This document shows, one piece after another, positions 43,270 to 52,423 of a stretch of 64,000 bases of DNA. The notes under the pieces are model-generated. The model ran no database searches. It worked only from the letters and a program-made list of their open reading frames with translations, and had not been told where the DNA came from. Location of the stretch: assembly GCF_000377565.1 (NCBI RefSeq), contig NZ_KB898362.1:62001-126000 (forward strand), written 5' to 3'. The number at the start of each line of letters is the position of its first letter. Position 1 is the stretch's first letter. The DNA comes from Rhizobium sp. 2MFCol3.1 (GTDB lineage Bacteria; Pseudomonadota; Alphaproteobacteria; Rhizobiales; Rhizobiaceae). The position numbers and the translations under genes were made by a program.

Positions 43270-43332
43270 TTTCTTCCTTCCGGCATCGGCTATCCGAAAA
43301 CCGCTTCACACTTTTCGGCGATGTCGGATGAC

Positions 43333-44838
43333 CTATTCCTCGACGATGCCGAGCTTGGCCTTGACCAGAGCCTGGACGGCCTGCGGGTTGGCCTTGCCGC
43401 CGGTCGACTTCATCACCTGGCCGACGAACCAGCCGGCGAGAGCGGGCTTGGCCTGCGCCTTGGCGACCTGATCCGGGTTGGCAGCGATGATCTCGTCCAC
43501 TGCCTTTTCGATGGCGCCGGTGTCGGTGACCTGCTTCATGCCGCGGCTTTCGACGATCTCGGCCGGGTCGCCGCCTTCGGTCAGAACGATTTCGAACACG
43601 TCCTTGGCGATCTTGCCGGAGATGGTCTCGGCCTTGATGAGGTCGATGATCGAACCGAGCTGAGCGGCGGAAACCGGAGTCGATTCAATATCCTTGCCGA
43701 GTTTGTTCAAGGCACCCAGGAGGTCGTTGATGACCCAGTTGGCCGCCATCTTGCCATCGCGGCCCTCGGCAACGGCCTCGAAGTAATCGGCGATCGCCTT
43801 TTCCGACACGAGCACGGAGGCGTCGTAGATGGAGAGACCGAGTTCGCGCACGAAGCGCTCCTTCTTGTCGTCAGGCAGTTCCGGCAGGTCGGCCGCGAGG
43901 TTCGCGACATAGGCGTCGTCGAATTCGAGCGGCAGCAAGTCGGGGTCAGGGAAGTAGCGATAGTCGTGCGCGTCTTCCTTGGAGCGCATCGAGCGCGTCT
44001 CGCCCTTGCCGGCGTCGAACAGGCGAGTTTCCTGGTCGATCACGCCGCCATCCTCGAGGATGGCGATCTGGCGGCGGGCTTCGTATTCGATCGCCTGGCC
44101 GATGAAGCGGATGGAGTTGACGTTCTTGATCTCGCAGCGCGTGCCGAAGCCTTCGCCCGGGCGGCGCACGGAGACGTTGACGTCGGCGCGCATGGAGCCT
44201 TCGTCCATGTTGCCGTCGCAAGTGCCGAGGTAGCGCACGATCGAACGCAGCTTGGTCATATAGGCCTTCGCCTCATCCGACGAGCGCATGTCCGGCTTGG
44301 AGACGATTTCCATCAGGGCGACGCCCGAACGGTTGAGGTCGACATAGGACATGGTGGCGTGCTGGTCGTGCAGCGACTTGCCGGCGTCCTGTTCCAGGTG
44401 CAGACGCTCGATGCCGATCTCGATATCCTCGAAATGGCCCTGACGATCCGGGCCCAGCGAGATCACGATCTGGCCCTCGCCGACGATCGGATCCTTGAAC
44501 TGCGAGATCTGATAGCCCTGCGGCAGGTCGGGATAGAAGTAGTTCTTGCGGTCGAAGATCGAACGCTTGTTGATCTGCGCCTTCAGGCCGAGACCGGTGC
44601 GGACCGCCTGGGCGACACATTCCTCGTTGATGACAGGCAGCATGCCGGGCATGGCCGCATCGACGAGCGAGACGTTGGAATTCTGCGGCTTGCCGAATTC
44701 GGTCGAGGCGCCGGAGAACAGCTTCGAATTGGACAGCACCTGCGCATGGACTTCCATGCCGATGATGACTTCCCAATCGCCAGTGGCGCCGGGAATGAAG
44801 CGTTTCGGATCAGGCGTGCGAACGTCGACAAGGGTCAT
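43333..44838 (-). CDS. gatB: Asp/Glu-tRNA(Asn/Gln) amidotransferase subunit B
   Basis: A 501-residue subunit of GatCAB, which converts Glu-tRNA(Gln) and Asp-tRNA(Asn) to the amidated forms. WEVIIGMEVHAQVLSNSKLF starts the kinase-like cradle domain, followed by PGMLPVINEECV, DRKNYFYPDLPQGYQISQFK and DLNRSGVALMEIVS. The C-terminal YqeY-like tail domain (from about residue 350) ends LVKAKLGIVEE. It is separated from gatA/gatC by about 3 kb of other genes. Confidence 0.96.
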   Translation of the reverse strand: MTLVDVRTPDPKRFIPGATGDWEVIIGMEVHAQVLSNSKLFSGASTEFGKPQNSNVSLVDAAMPGMLPVINEECVAQAVRTGLGLKAQINKRSIFDRKNYFYPDLPQGYQISQFKDPIVGEGQIVISLGPDRQGHFEDIEIGIERLHLEQDAGKSLHDQHATMSYVDLNRSGVALMEIVSKPDMRSSDEAKAYMTKLRSIVRYLGTCDGNMDEGSMRADVNVSVRRPGEGFGTRCEIKNVNSIRFIGQAIEYEARRQIAILEDGGVIDQETRLFDAGKGETRSMRSKEDAHDYRYFPDPDLLPLEFDDAYVANLAADLPELPDDKKERFVRELGLSIYDASVLVSEKAIADYFEAVAEGRDGKMAANWVINDLLGALNKLGKDIESTPVSAAQLGSIIDLIKAETISGKIAKDVFEIVLTEGGDPAEIVESRGMKQVTDTGAIEKAVDEIIAANPDQVAKAQAKPALAGWFVGQVMKSTGGKANPQAVQALVKAKLGIVEE

Positions 44839-44985
44839 GGAAATGCTCTTTTGAGGCTATCTTATTCAACTGGTGAGGTAACGGAAATGACCTTCCGGTG
44901 CAAGGCTTTCGGCATGGTCTCGGCCATTGCGGGCCGGACAGCCGGCATTTTTCGGTTGTTAACGGGCCGCCGCTAAACTTCGCCG

Positions 44986-45291
44986 ATGCTTCTCACCGAT
45001 CTCGCCAAAATCATCGGACTGTTCACAGCCTGGAACGGGCTGGTGTTCGCGATCTACTTCGTCGACAAGCAGGCGGCGCGCTATGGCCAGTGGCGCATCA
45101 GCGAAAAGACGCTTCTGACGCTTGCCTTCCTTGCCGGCAGCCCTGGTGCGGTGAGCGCTCAGCAGCTGCTGCGCCACAAAACCCGCAAGGAGCCGTTTCG
45201 CTCGGAGCTTATGGCGATCTGCGGCTTTCATCTGCTTGCCGTGGTCGCGCTGATCTCCGGCATCGCGGCCAAGATACTTGGGCCGATCTAG
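44986..45291 (+). CDS. DUF1294 membrane protein
   Basis: A 101-residue protein with three hydrophobic segments and the DUF1294 pattern: YFVDKQAARYGQWRISEKTL, LAFLAGSPGAVSAQQLLRHK and TRKEPFRSEL. The basic KxxA.....R...E..L motif is typical. Unknown function. Its stop overlaps the convergent GNAT gene by 4 bp. Confidence 0.9.
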   Translation: MLLTDLAKIIGLFTAWNGLVFAIYFVDKQAARYGQWRISEKTLLTLAFLAGSPGAVSAQQLLRHKTRKEPFRSELMAICGFHLLAVVALISGIAAKILGPI

Positions 45292-45794
45292 AAAGCGCCG
45301 TACGGCCCCTCGCCCTGTGACGAGACCGGCTTCGATAGGCCGACCGAGGGGACGTCCCTGTCGAGCTTGGGATTGTAGGCGACCGACAGCCAGTGAATGG
45401 CGTATCCGTTCTTCTTGAAGAAGGTGATCGCCTCGTTGTTTTCGGCGTGGGTCTGCATCATCACGCTATCGAGCCCCTGCTCCGCCACTTCCTTCTCGAT
45501 CGACTGCAGCAGAGCCGAGCCAAGGCCATGACCGGTGAAAGACGGATCGATCCAGAAGTCCGAAATCGTCTCGTCTAGATTTTCGCGCGCGGCCCATCCG
45601 GCCGTGTGGCCGTTCCATTCGATGACGGTGATGGTGAGCCAGCGGGTCTCGGCGAAATTCATGAAGGCGCTGCGGGCAGCCGACGCCATCGCATCCGCCT
45701 CGCCGATCGGCGCCATGGCCTTCTGCCAGGCGCGCAACCCGATCTCGCTCAAAACCTCGGCTTCGCCCTCATGGGCATTGCGAATAGTGATCAA
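45288..45794 (-). CDS. GNAT family N-acetyltransferase
   Basis: A 168-residue GNAT protein: ITIRNAHEGEAEVLSEIGLR, ISDFWIDPSFTGHGLGSALL (loop GHGLG) and HAENNEAITFFKKNGYAIHW. The C-terminal tail (SVGLSKPVSSQGEGPYGAF) is extra. Substrate unknown. Convergent with the DUF1294 gene. Confidence 0.9.
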   Translation of the reverse strand: MITIRNAHEGEAEVLSEIGLRAWQKAMAPIGEADAMASAARSAFMNFAETRWLTITVIEWNGHTAGWAARENLDETISDFWIDPSFTGHGLGSALLQSIEKEVAEQGLDSVMMQTHAENNEAITFFKKNGYAIHWLSVAYNPKLDRDVPSVGLSKPVSSQGEGPYGAF

Positions 45795-46101
45795 TCACAA
45801 CCTCCGAAACACCGAGGAAAGTAAACCACCGAATCAGGCCATCTCAAAGCCTTCCGTAACGTCAGGCAAGCCTTTCCCCGCATTGCAGCAGACGGAGCTT
45901 GCCTGACGCCGGACTTGACGCCAACAGGGCCGAAGCCTATCAAATCCTCATGTTGAGCTCGCAATCAGAGACCCGGTAAAGGCCCTGCCCGCAAGTTTTC
46001 TTGCGCGCACGGGCCCGACGAGAACGAAGCCCTGACGTCCCATCCGGACGCCAGATCGTTTTTGTGCGCCTTAAACGGCGCGAGACCGGATCAACATCTC
46101 C
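45795..46101. other. Intergenic region without a supported gene
   Basis: About 307 bp between the divergently arranged GNAT and YjhX genes. Only short unsupported frames occur. It likely holds both promoters; no clear motif was recognised. Confidence 0.5.
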
Positions 46102-46359
46102 ATGGATATTTCACGCGCGGAACAGCGCATCCTGCACTTGCTGGCCCAAGGCGGCCGCATCGAAATCGAACGCGACGACAACAAGAAGATCGAGGCCGTC
46201 AACTGCCTCACCCGCGACGGCTGGCTCTACCCCGGCTTCGACCTCGAGCTCTTTCGAAAGCTCAAGCGGCTGAAGGCGATCAGGTCGCAGACCGGGCAGC
46301 CATACCGGATCACCGAACGCGGGCTGCAGCTGGTGCGCTCGCAACTGGACAACCGATGA
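46102..46359 (+). CDS. YjhX family protein (UPF0386)
   Basis: An 85-residue protein matching YjhX: MDISRAEQRILHLLAQGGRI, EIERDDNKKIEAVNCLTRDG, then LYPGFDLELFRKLKRLKAI and YRITERGLQLVRSQL. In E. coli YjhX is a predicted topoisomerase-inhibiting toxin with antitoxin YjhQ (a GNAT protein). No YjhQ-like gene sits directly beside it here, but GNAT genes flank the region on the other strand. The role as a toxin is not shown. Confidence 0.9.
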   Translation: MDISRAEQRILHLLAQGGRIEIERDDNKKIEAVNCLTRDGWLYPGFDLELFRKLKRLKAIRSQTGQPYRITERGLQLVRSQLDNR

Positions 46360-46363
46360 CAGG

Positions 46364-46393
46364 AAAACGGCGCCGCTCAGGTGGCGCCGTTTT
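46364..46393. terminator. Bidirectional terminator after yjhX
   Basis: Perfect 11-bp stem AAAACGGCGCC / GGCGCCGTTTT with an 8-base loop, between convergent genes; its right arm touches the stop codon of the next gene. A/T tracts on both sides. Confidence 0.85.
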
Positions 46394-46662
46394 CACTTAA
46401 TCAGCAATACTTGGCGCATCGCCGCCCATTCATCACCAAAGGCACCTGTCGCAACCGGCTGGCCCGCCAGCCGATACCAGTAACCGGCATTCCAAATATC
46501 GCCTTCGATGCGGTGGCAGAGCGCGTGCCCCCAATCGAAAGGCTGTTCGCCTTCGTGGGCCTGGCAGATGTCATGCACGGCCTTCCATTCGGCTCCCATC
46601 ACGAAATCCGCGGCGGCCAAGCGGTCGAAAGCCTCGATGAGCGCTGCAATCTGCGATGCCAT
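46393..46662 (-). CDS. Small soluble protein, unknown
   Basis: An 89-residue protein: MASQIAALIEAFDRLAAADF, EWKAVHDICQAHEGEQPFDW, then GHALCHRIEGDIWNAGYWYR and LAGQP. Trp-, His- and acid-rich, with conserved-looking GDIWNAGYWYRLAG. ATG at 46662 follows CAGGAG. No family recognised; similar proteins of this size seem common in rhizobia. Its stop lies within a terminator stem shared with yjhX. Confidence 0.7.
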   Translation of the reverse strand: MASQIAALIEAFDRLAAADFVMGAEWKAVHDICQAHEGEQPFDWGHALCHRIEGDIWNAGYWYRLAGQPVATGAFGDEWAAMRQVLLIK

Positions 46663-46685
46663 AAGCCTACTCCTGTTCGTGGATG

Positions 46686-47170
46686 TTAAGGCAGCGCCTT
46701 CTCCATATGAACCTTTTCGAGATCGATCCCCATGCTCTTGGAAAACTCGATCCCGCGCCACACGATAGCAAAACCACAGCGTTCATACAGCCGGATCGCA
46801 CCGGTGTTGCTGGCATGGGTATCGATGCGCGCCAATGGATAGCCGTCTGCCGAGATGAGGTTGAGGATGTGGAGGACGAGCGTTTTGCCAACACCCCTGC
46901 TCTGATGACCCGGATGCACCCAAAGGTCGGACACGTAATCGCGCGCACCGTCCCGCGCTGCCCAACCGGCGACTACGCCATCGATTTCGGCAACGTGCAC
47001 GTCGCCCGATGTGCTCTCTGCGAAGATCGAGAATTCGTGCCGGACGCGTTCGGAAATCTCCACGGCGAGATCGCTGCCTTTAAAGGCGTCGCTGGATTTC
47101 CAGGCCGCAAAACCGACTTCGCCGACCAGCATGTGGTCGGCGATCGTCATGTCTCTGATGCTTAGTCCGC

Positions 47171-47180
<10 letters not shown>
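46686..47180 (-). CDS. GNAT family N-acetyltransferase
   Basis: A 164-residue GNAT protein: LSIRDMTIADHMLVGEVGFA, VSDLWVHPGHQSRGVGKTLV (loop SRGVG) and HASNTGAIRLYERCGFAI. The start is probably GTG at 47180, overlapping the last codons of gatA, because strand 1 needs SIRDMT; ATG at 47150 would cut it. It is likely coupled to gatA. Confidence 0.88.
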
Positions 47181-48652
<1,472 letters not shown>

Positions 48653-48706
48653 GATGGTTCGCTTCAAATCTTGAATGGCAACGAGGTCGGAAAGCGGCGA
48701 AAAGCC

Positions 48707-48994
48707 TTATTCGACGACTTTGGGCACCAGGAAGAAATTCTGATCGGTAACAGGCGCGTTGGAAACGATATCGGCGGCCTTGTTGCCGTCGGTGACGTCG
48801 TCGGTGCGCTTCTTCATCAGCATCGGCGTGACCGAGGTCATCGCCTCGACGCCTTCGACATTGACTTCGGAGAGCTGCTCGACGAAGCCCAGGATCCCAT
48901 TCAACTCGCCGACCATGCGGTTTGCCTCATCTTCGGAGACGGCAATACGGGCAAGGCGCGCAACGCGCTTAACGGTGGCTAGGTCGACGGACAT
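48707..48994 (-). CDS. gatC: Asp/Glu-tRNA(Asn/Gln) amidotransferase subunit C
   Basis: A 95-residue subunit that holds GatA and GatB together: VDLATVKRVARLARIAVSED then LNGILGFVEQLSEVNVEGVE and a VTPMLMKKRTDDVTDG loop; ends ENFFLVPKVVE-like (here QNFFLVPKVVE). ATG at 48994 is six bases after GGAG; ATG at 48997 is an alternative. First gene of gatC-gatA-GNAT. Confidence 0.95.
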   Translation of the reverse strand: MSVDLATVKRVARLARIAVSEDEANRMVGELNGILGFVEQLSEVNVEGVEAMTSVTPMLMKKRTDDVTDGNKAADIVSNAPVTDQNFFLVPKVVE

Positions 48995-49028
48995 CATATT
49001 CTCCGGATGGGATTTTCCCACCCGCTAT

Positions 49029-49066
49029 AAAGGCCATGCCCGCTGTGTGCAACGGGCATGGCCTTT
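49029..49066 (-). terminator. Terminator between the UPF0173 gene and gatC
   Basis: 14-bp perfect stem AAAGGCCATGCCCG / CGGGCATGGCCTTT with a 10-base loop. Read on the minus strand it ends the UPF0173 transcript upstream of gatC, with only a short A/T tract. Confidence 0.75.
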
Positions 49067-49115
49067 CGTTCATTCAGATTTCCGCCCTTTCAAGTCGGGG
49101 CGGAGCGCCAATGCG

Positions 49116-49820
49116 TCAGAGAACGACGCTCTCGCTCGGCTTGATCGCCTTCACTTCGGTCTTCGATCCTTCCATGCCGGCGACGAATTTTTCAGGCGTC
49201 TGGTCGATGATCGGGAAAGTGCCGTAGTGGCAGGGGATGGCGGTCTTGAAGTTGAAGTAGCGCTGGCAGGCGAGTGCCGCGACGGCGCCGCCCATGGTGA
49301 AGCGGTCGCCGACTGGGACGAGGCCGATATCGGGCTGGTGCAACTCGTTGATCAGCGCCATGTCGGAGAAGATGTCGGTGTCGCCCATGGCAAAGATCGA
49401 GGCTTCGTCATCGAAATGCAGCATCAGGCCGTTGGCACTGCCGAGCGCGTGGGAGACGCCGTCCTCGGTGATCTGTGCGGAGGAGTGCAGCGCGTTGGTG
49501 AAGGTGGCGGAGAAGCCGCCGAGCGGAACCGTGCCGCCGGTGTTGCCCATCTCGATCTTCGAGACGCCCTTGGTGCCAAGCCAGGAAGCGAGATCGGCGT
49601 TGGCGAGGACGACGGCGCCGGTTTCCTTGGCGATCGCGACGGTATCACCAACGTGGTCGCCGTGGCCGTGGGTGAGCAGGATATGGGTGACGCCAGCGGT
49701 GACGTCCTTGATGTCCTGGCCAGCGAACGAGCCGTTATGCGTCAGGAAGGGGTCGAGGAGAATGGTTGCCTTCGCGGTCTCGATGCGGAATGCCGCATGG
49801 CCTAGCCAAGTGATCTTCAT
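49116..49820 (-). CDS. UPF0173 metal-dependent hydrolase
   Basis: A 234-residue metallo-beta-lactamase-fold protein of UPF0173: MKITWLGHAAFRIETAKATI, ILLTHGHGDHVGDTVAIAKE (HxHxDH metal motif), MGNTGGTVPLGGFSATF, FAMGDTDIFSDMALI and AIPCHYGTFPIID. ATG at 49820; frames to 49892 are unlikely. The substrate is unknown. Confidence 0.93.
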   Translation of the reverse strand: MKITWLGHAAFRIETAKATILLDPFLTHNGSFAGQDIKDVTAGVTHILLTHGHGDHVGDTVAIAKETGAVVLANADLASWLGTKGVSKIEMGNTGGTVPLGGFSATFTNALHSSAQITEDGVSHALGSANGLMLHFDDEASIFAMGDTDIFSDMALINELHQPDIGLVPVGDRFTMGGAVAALACQRYFNFKTAIPCHYGTFPIIDQTPEKFVAGMEGSKTEVKAIKPSESVVL

Positions 49821-49939
49821 GAAATCTGTCCTTTTATTAAGTGATGCAAAAGCCTGTTTCGATGGGTATGGAGATAACCGATAGCGCCGCAAAGAAAAGC
49901 GGTCGAGGCTTCAATTTCTTTTGACGGGATGAAACGACG

Positions 49940-50434
49940 ATGACGGTGCTGACGATCGAGGAACTGGCGGCCGCACTTCAGCCGGGACAGGCAATCGCCG
50001 GACTCGATCTCGGCACCAAGACGATCGGACTTTCCATGTCGGATCTCGGCCGGCGATTCTCGACGCCGCGGCCGGTCATCAAACGCGAGAAATTCACGAT
50101 CGACGCCGAGGTGCTTCTGAGCTTCGCGGAGAAGGAAAAGGTCGCGGCCTTCGTCATCGGCCTGCCCATGAATATGGACGGGTCGGCCGGCCCGCGCGTC
50201 CAGGCCACACGGGCCTTCGTGCGCAACATGGAGCAGAAAACGACCCTGCCCTTCGTCTATTGGGATGAGCGGCTGTCGACGGTTGCCGCCGAGCGGGCGC
50301 TTCTGGAGATGGACGTGTCGCGCGCCAAGCGGGCCGAACGCATCGATTCGGCAGCCGCGAGCTTCATTCTTCAAGGCGCTCTGGACAGGCTGTCCTTGCT
50401 TGGAAGGGCAGCACTCGACGAACCGGACGCCTGA
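49940..50434 (+). CDS. ruvX: Putative pre-16S rRNA nuclease / Holliday junction resolvase RuvX
   Basis: A 164-residue YqgF-family RNase H-like protein: IAGLDLGTKTIGLSMSDLGR (first catalytic Asp), AFVIGLPMNMDGSAGPRVQ and VYWDERLSTVAAERALLEMD with the second acidic site, then RIDSAAASFILQGALD. YqgF trims the 5' end of 16S rRNA in E. coli. The last 64 bp overlap an opposite-strand gene. Confidence 0.93.
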   Translation: MTVLTIEELAAALQPGQAIAGLDLGTKTIGLSMSDLGRRFSTPRPVIKREKFTIDAEVLLSFAEKEKVAAFVIGLPMNMDGSAGPRVQATRAFVRNMEQKTTLPFVYWDERLSTVAAERALLEMDVSRAKRAERIDSAAASFILQGALDRLSLLGRAALDEPDA

Positions 50435-50703
50435 CGTCCCCGCCACCAGGCGGCGATCTTCTTGCGTCGGCGGAAGGCCATGATGGCGAAGACGACGAGA
50501 CTGTCGACCACGACGGCGCGAGCCACCAGGGGCGGAATGGTTTCGGCGGGGATGCCGAGAATATTGGCGTAGACCTGGAAGGTCAGGTCATGGGCCTGGC
50601 GCGTGAGCATGAAGATGCCGAAGCTCATGTCGTAGTAGGAAAGCCAGTACCAGCCTGCCAGAAACACGATCGGACCGGCCCAGAAGATCAGGAACCACTT
50701 CAT
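50371..50703 (-). CDS. Small membrane protein, unknown
   Basis: A 110-residue protein with two to three hydrophobic segments (KWFLIFWAGPIVFLAGWYWL, then RAVVVDSLVVFAIMAFRRRK) and a Ser/basic tail. The tail (ASGSSSAALPSKDSLSRAP) is antisense to the ruvX 3' end. Its ATG overlaps the stop of the gene upstream (ATGA), so the two form a pair. Family not recognised. Confidence 0.7.
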   Translation of the reverse strand: MKWFLIFWAGPIVFLAGWYWLSYYDMSFGIFMLTRQAHDLTFQVYANILGIPAETIPPLVARAVVVDSLVVFAIMAFRRRKKIAAWWRGRQASGSSSAALPSKDSLSRAP

Positions 50704-50873
50704 GCGGTCGCCCCTCTTTGTCGCTTTGCGAATGGCAGATCAAGCGAGACCAGCCATGTCGATAATGCCATCAAACCCAGCACCAGGGCCGGCACCGCGA
50801 TATCGAGCGCGAGCACGGCAAAGAACATCATCGCGGCAACGAGGAACATGATTCTCGCGATTTTGGTTCGCAT
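50700..50873 (-). CDS. Small membrane protein, unknown
   Basis: A 57-residue protein starting MRTKIARIMFLVAAMMFFAV, with two hydrophobic helices (ALDIAVPALVLGLMALSTWL) and a basic end. ATG at 50873 is preferred; an upstream frame to 50927 adds 18 residues. Overlaps the next membrane-protein gene by 4 bp, suggesting a translationally coupled pair. Function unknown. Confidence 0.6.
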   Translation of the reverse strand: MRTKIARIMFLVAAMMFFAVLALDIAVPALVLGLMALSTWLVSLDLPFAKRQRGATA

Positions 50874-50997
50874 GGTTCCAGACAACTCAAACTTTGAAAC
50901 TGTCTGGTAACCTGACTTCTTAAACACTCTGGCGCAACGTAAACCATTTGTTAAGGTTAACAGGCGAGCGGGAGGCTGTGGGAAAGTCTAGCGCCGA

Positions 50998-51678
50998 TCA
51001 GCCGTAAACGCCGCGAACGATGCGTTTCAGGGCCTGCTCCGCCTTTTCCCAATCCTTCGATGCCTTCAGCGCCAGACCGGCGCACTGCCCACCGGCCGAC
51101 GCCGAAAGGACGATATGCTGGATGGCGGCGATCAGAATCGCGTTGACGGCGACGGCGTCGACGCCCTTGGGTGGCGTCAGCGAGCCGCGCATGCGCTCAA
51201 GCCATGTGGCCAGTGCTTTCGAGCGCGCCTCCGAGAGGCGGCGGACCTGTTCGGTGTTTTCGGACACCTCCCAGGCGACGATGCGGCGCATCAGCGGATC
51301 GTCGCGCAGCGCCTGGAGGAAGAGCAGCGACAGGCGTTCCATCAGGTCGCCATAGGTCAGCAGGAACATGCCACCGGTGTCCTCGGGAATGCGGTCCTTG
51401 ACCCACGTGCCGAGATCGGCGCCGATCGCGTCGACCAGGCCATTCAGGCCGCCGTAGTAGCGGTAGATCAGTTGCTTGTCGCAGCCGGCCTTACGCGCCA
51501 CCGCGTTGATGCCGAAGTTCTGGAACCCCTCTTCCGCGAGCAGCGCCTTGGCGGCGTTGAGGATCGCCTTTTCCGTCGCGCCACGGTCACGCACACGCTT
51601 TTCCGGTTCGGCCTGCGGCGCGCTCGCGATGGGGGTCAAAGGCATGGGGTCATTCAGCATCAGGGACTCGGATTTCAT
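50998..51678 (-). CDS. TetR/AcrR family transcriptional regulator
   Basis: A 226-residue regulator. After a variable N-terminal arm (residues 1-30), the HTH reads TEKAILNAAKALLAEEGFQN, then FGINAVARKAGCDKQLIYRY and YGGLNGLVDAIG. The rest is an all-helical ligand domain (residues 80-226) with an Ala-rich C-terminus. A palindrome at 51682-51699 just upstream is a likely operator. Target genes beyond itself are not known. Confidence 0.9.
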   Translation of the reverse strand: MKSESLMLNDPMPLTPIASAPQAEPEKRVRDRGATEKAILNAAKALLAEEGFQNFGINAVARKAGCDKQLIYRYYGGLNGLVDAIGADLGTWVKDRIPEDTGGMFLLTYGDLMERLSLLFLQALRDDPLMRRIVAWEVSENTEQVRRLSEARSKALATWLERMRGSLTPPKGVDAVAVNAILIAAIQHIVLSASAGGQCAGLALKASKDWEKAEQALKRIVRGVYG

Positions 51679-51681
51679 GTG

Positions 51682-51699
51682 TCACTCATCGGTGAGTAA
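51682..51699 (-). promoter_or_regulatory. TetR-type operator immediately upstream of the TetR gene
   Basis: TCACTCATCGGTGAGTAA, an 18-bp imperfect palindrome with 7 of 9 base pairs matching, of the TTACTCAC..GTGAGTAA form used by many TetR proteins. It lies three bases before the start codon, so it probably overlaps the start of transcription and there is no clear SD between them. Confidence 0.55.
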
Positions 51700-51802
51700 C
51701 AACACCGCCCCCAACCGGCAACGGCGAACCCCTTGAAAGATTGTGGATTGTTTTCAGGCCATTCGCGGCGGGCAATCAAATGTCGCCGAGCGGCGACATC
51801 GA

Positions 51803-52423
51803 TCAGAGCGTCTGGCCGAACCAGACGGTGCGCTCGGATGGCTCGACGAGCGGCGGCCCGAGGCGCGTGAAGCCGCGCGAGCCCCAGAAGCTGATACCAT
51901 TGGCATTCGTTGTGCTGGCGCCGAGATGCACGGACTTCACGCCGGCATCCCTTGCCTGCGAGAGCCACATGTCGAGGAGCTTCGTTCCCATCCCCTGCCC
52001 GCGCAGACGCGATAGCAGGTTCATATGGATATGAGCCGGAAACGCCTCGATGATGGCCGATGGCGCCGACGAGGGATGATGGATCGCGGCGATGCGTTTC
52101 TCGTCGGCATTCCAGAGGTCGGGATCGCCTTGCGGGTCTGGGTAGGCGCTGCGCAGCGCCGGCCACCAGTCGCGCTCAAGCTGGGCCTGAAACGCAAGCG
52201 TATCGTATACACCGACGATATAGCCGGCAACGCCTTCGGCATCCTCGGCCACGAAGGCCGTGTCAGGGCTGAGCGTCACGTAAGGCGCGGAATAGATGTG
52301 GCCGATGAGCTTTCCGTCACCATGCAGTGATGTTGCATCCTGGCCGGCGTCACCCGTGACCAGTGAGATGTTGTATATCTGATCGAGATCGTCGAGCCGT
52401 GCACGGCGCAGCGTTGTCGTCAT
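51803..52423 (-). CDS. GNAT family N-acetyltransferase
   Basis: A 206-residue protein: TTTLRRARLDDLDQIYNISL, IHMNLLSRLRGQGMGTKLLD (loop GQGMG) and LGASTTNANGISFWGSRGFT. Longer than a minimal GNAT because of an inserted middle segment (residues 65-125) with HPSSAPSAIIEAFPAHIHM. Its start codon overlaps the AidB-like stop by one base (TGATG), so they are co-transcribed. Confidence 0.88.
   Translation of the reverse strand: MTTTLRRARLDDLDQIYNISLVTGDAGQDATSLHGDGKLIGHIYSAPYVTLSPDTAFVAEDAEGVAGYIVGVYDTLAFQAQLERDWWPALRSAYPDPQGDPDLWNADEKRIAAIHHPSSAPSAIIEAFPAHIHMNLLSRLRGQGMGTKLLDMWLSQARDAGVKSVHLGASTTNANGISFWGSRGFTRLGPPLVEPSERTVWFGQTL

Noticed and set aside
42655..44976. 773-codon plus-strand frame
   Set aside because: Antisense to gatB and the GNAT genes, both of which have clear family motifs.
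46102..46662. yjhX plus the 89-residue minus-strand gene as a toxin-antitoxin pair
   Set aside because: They are convergent with a shared terminator rather than an operon, and the second protein does not resemble the YjhQ antitoxin.
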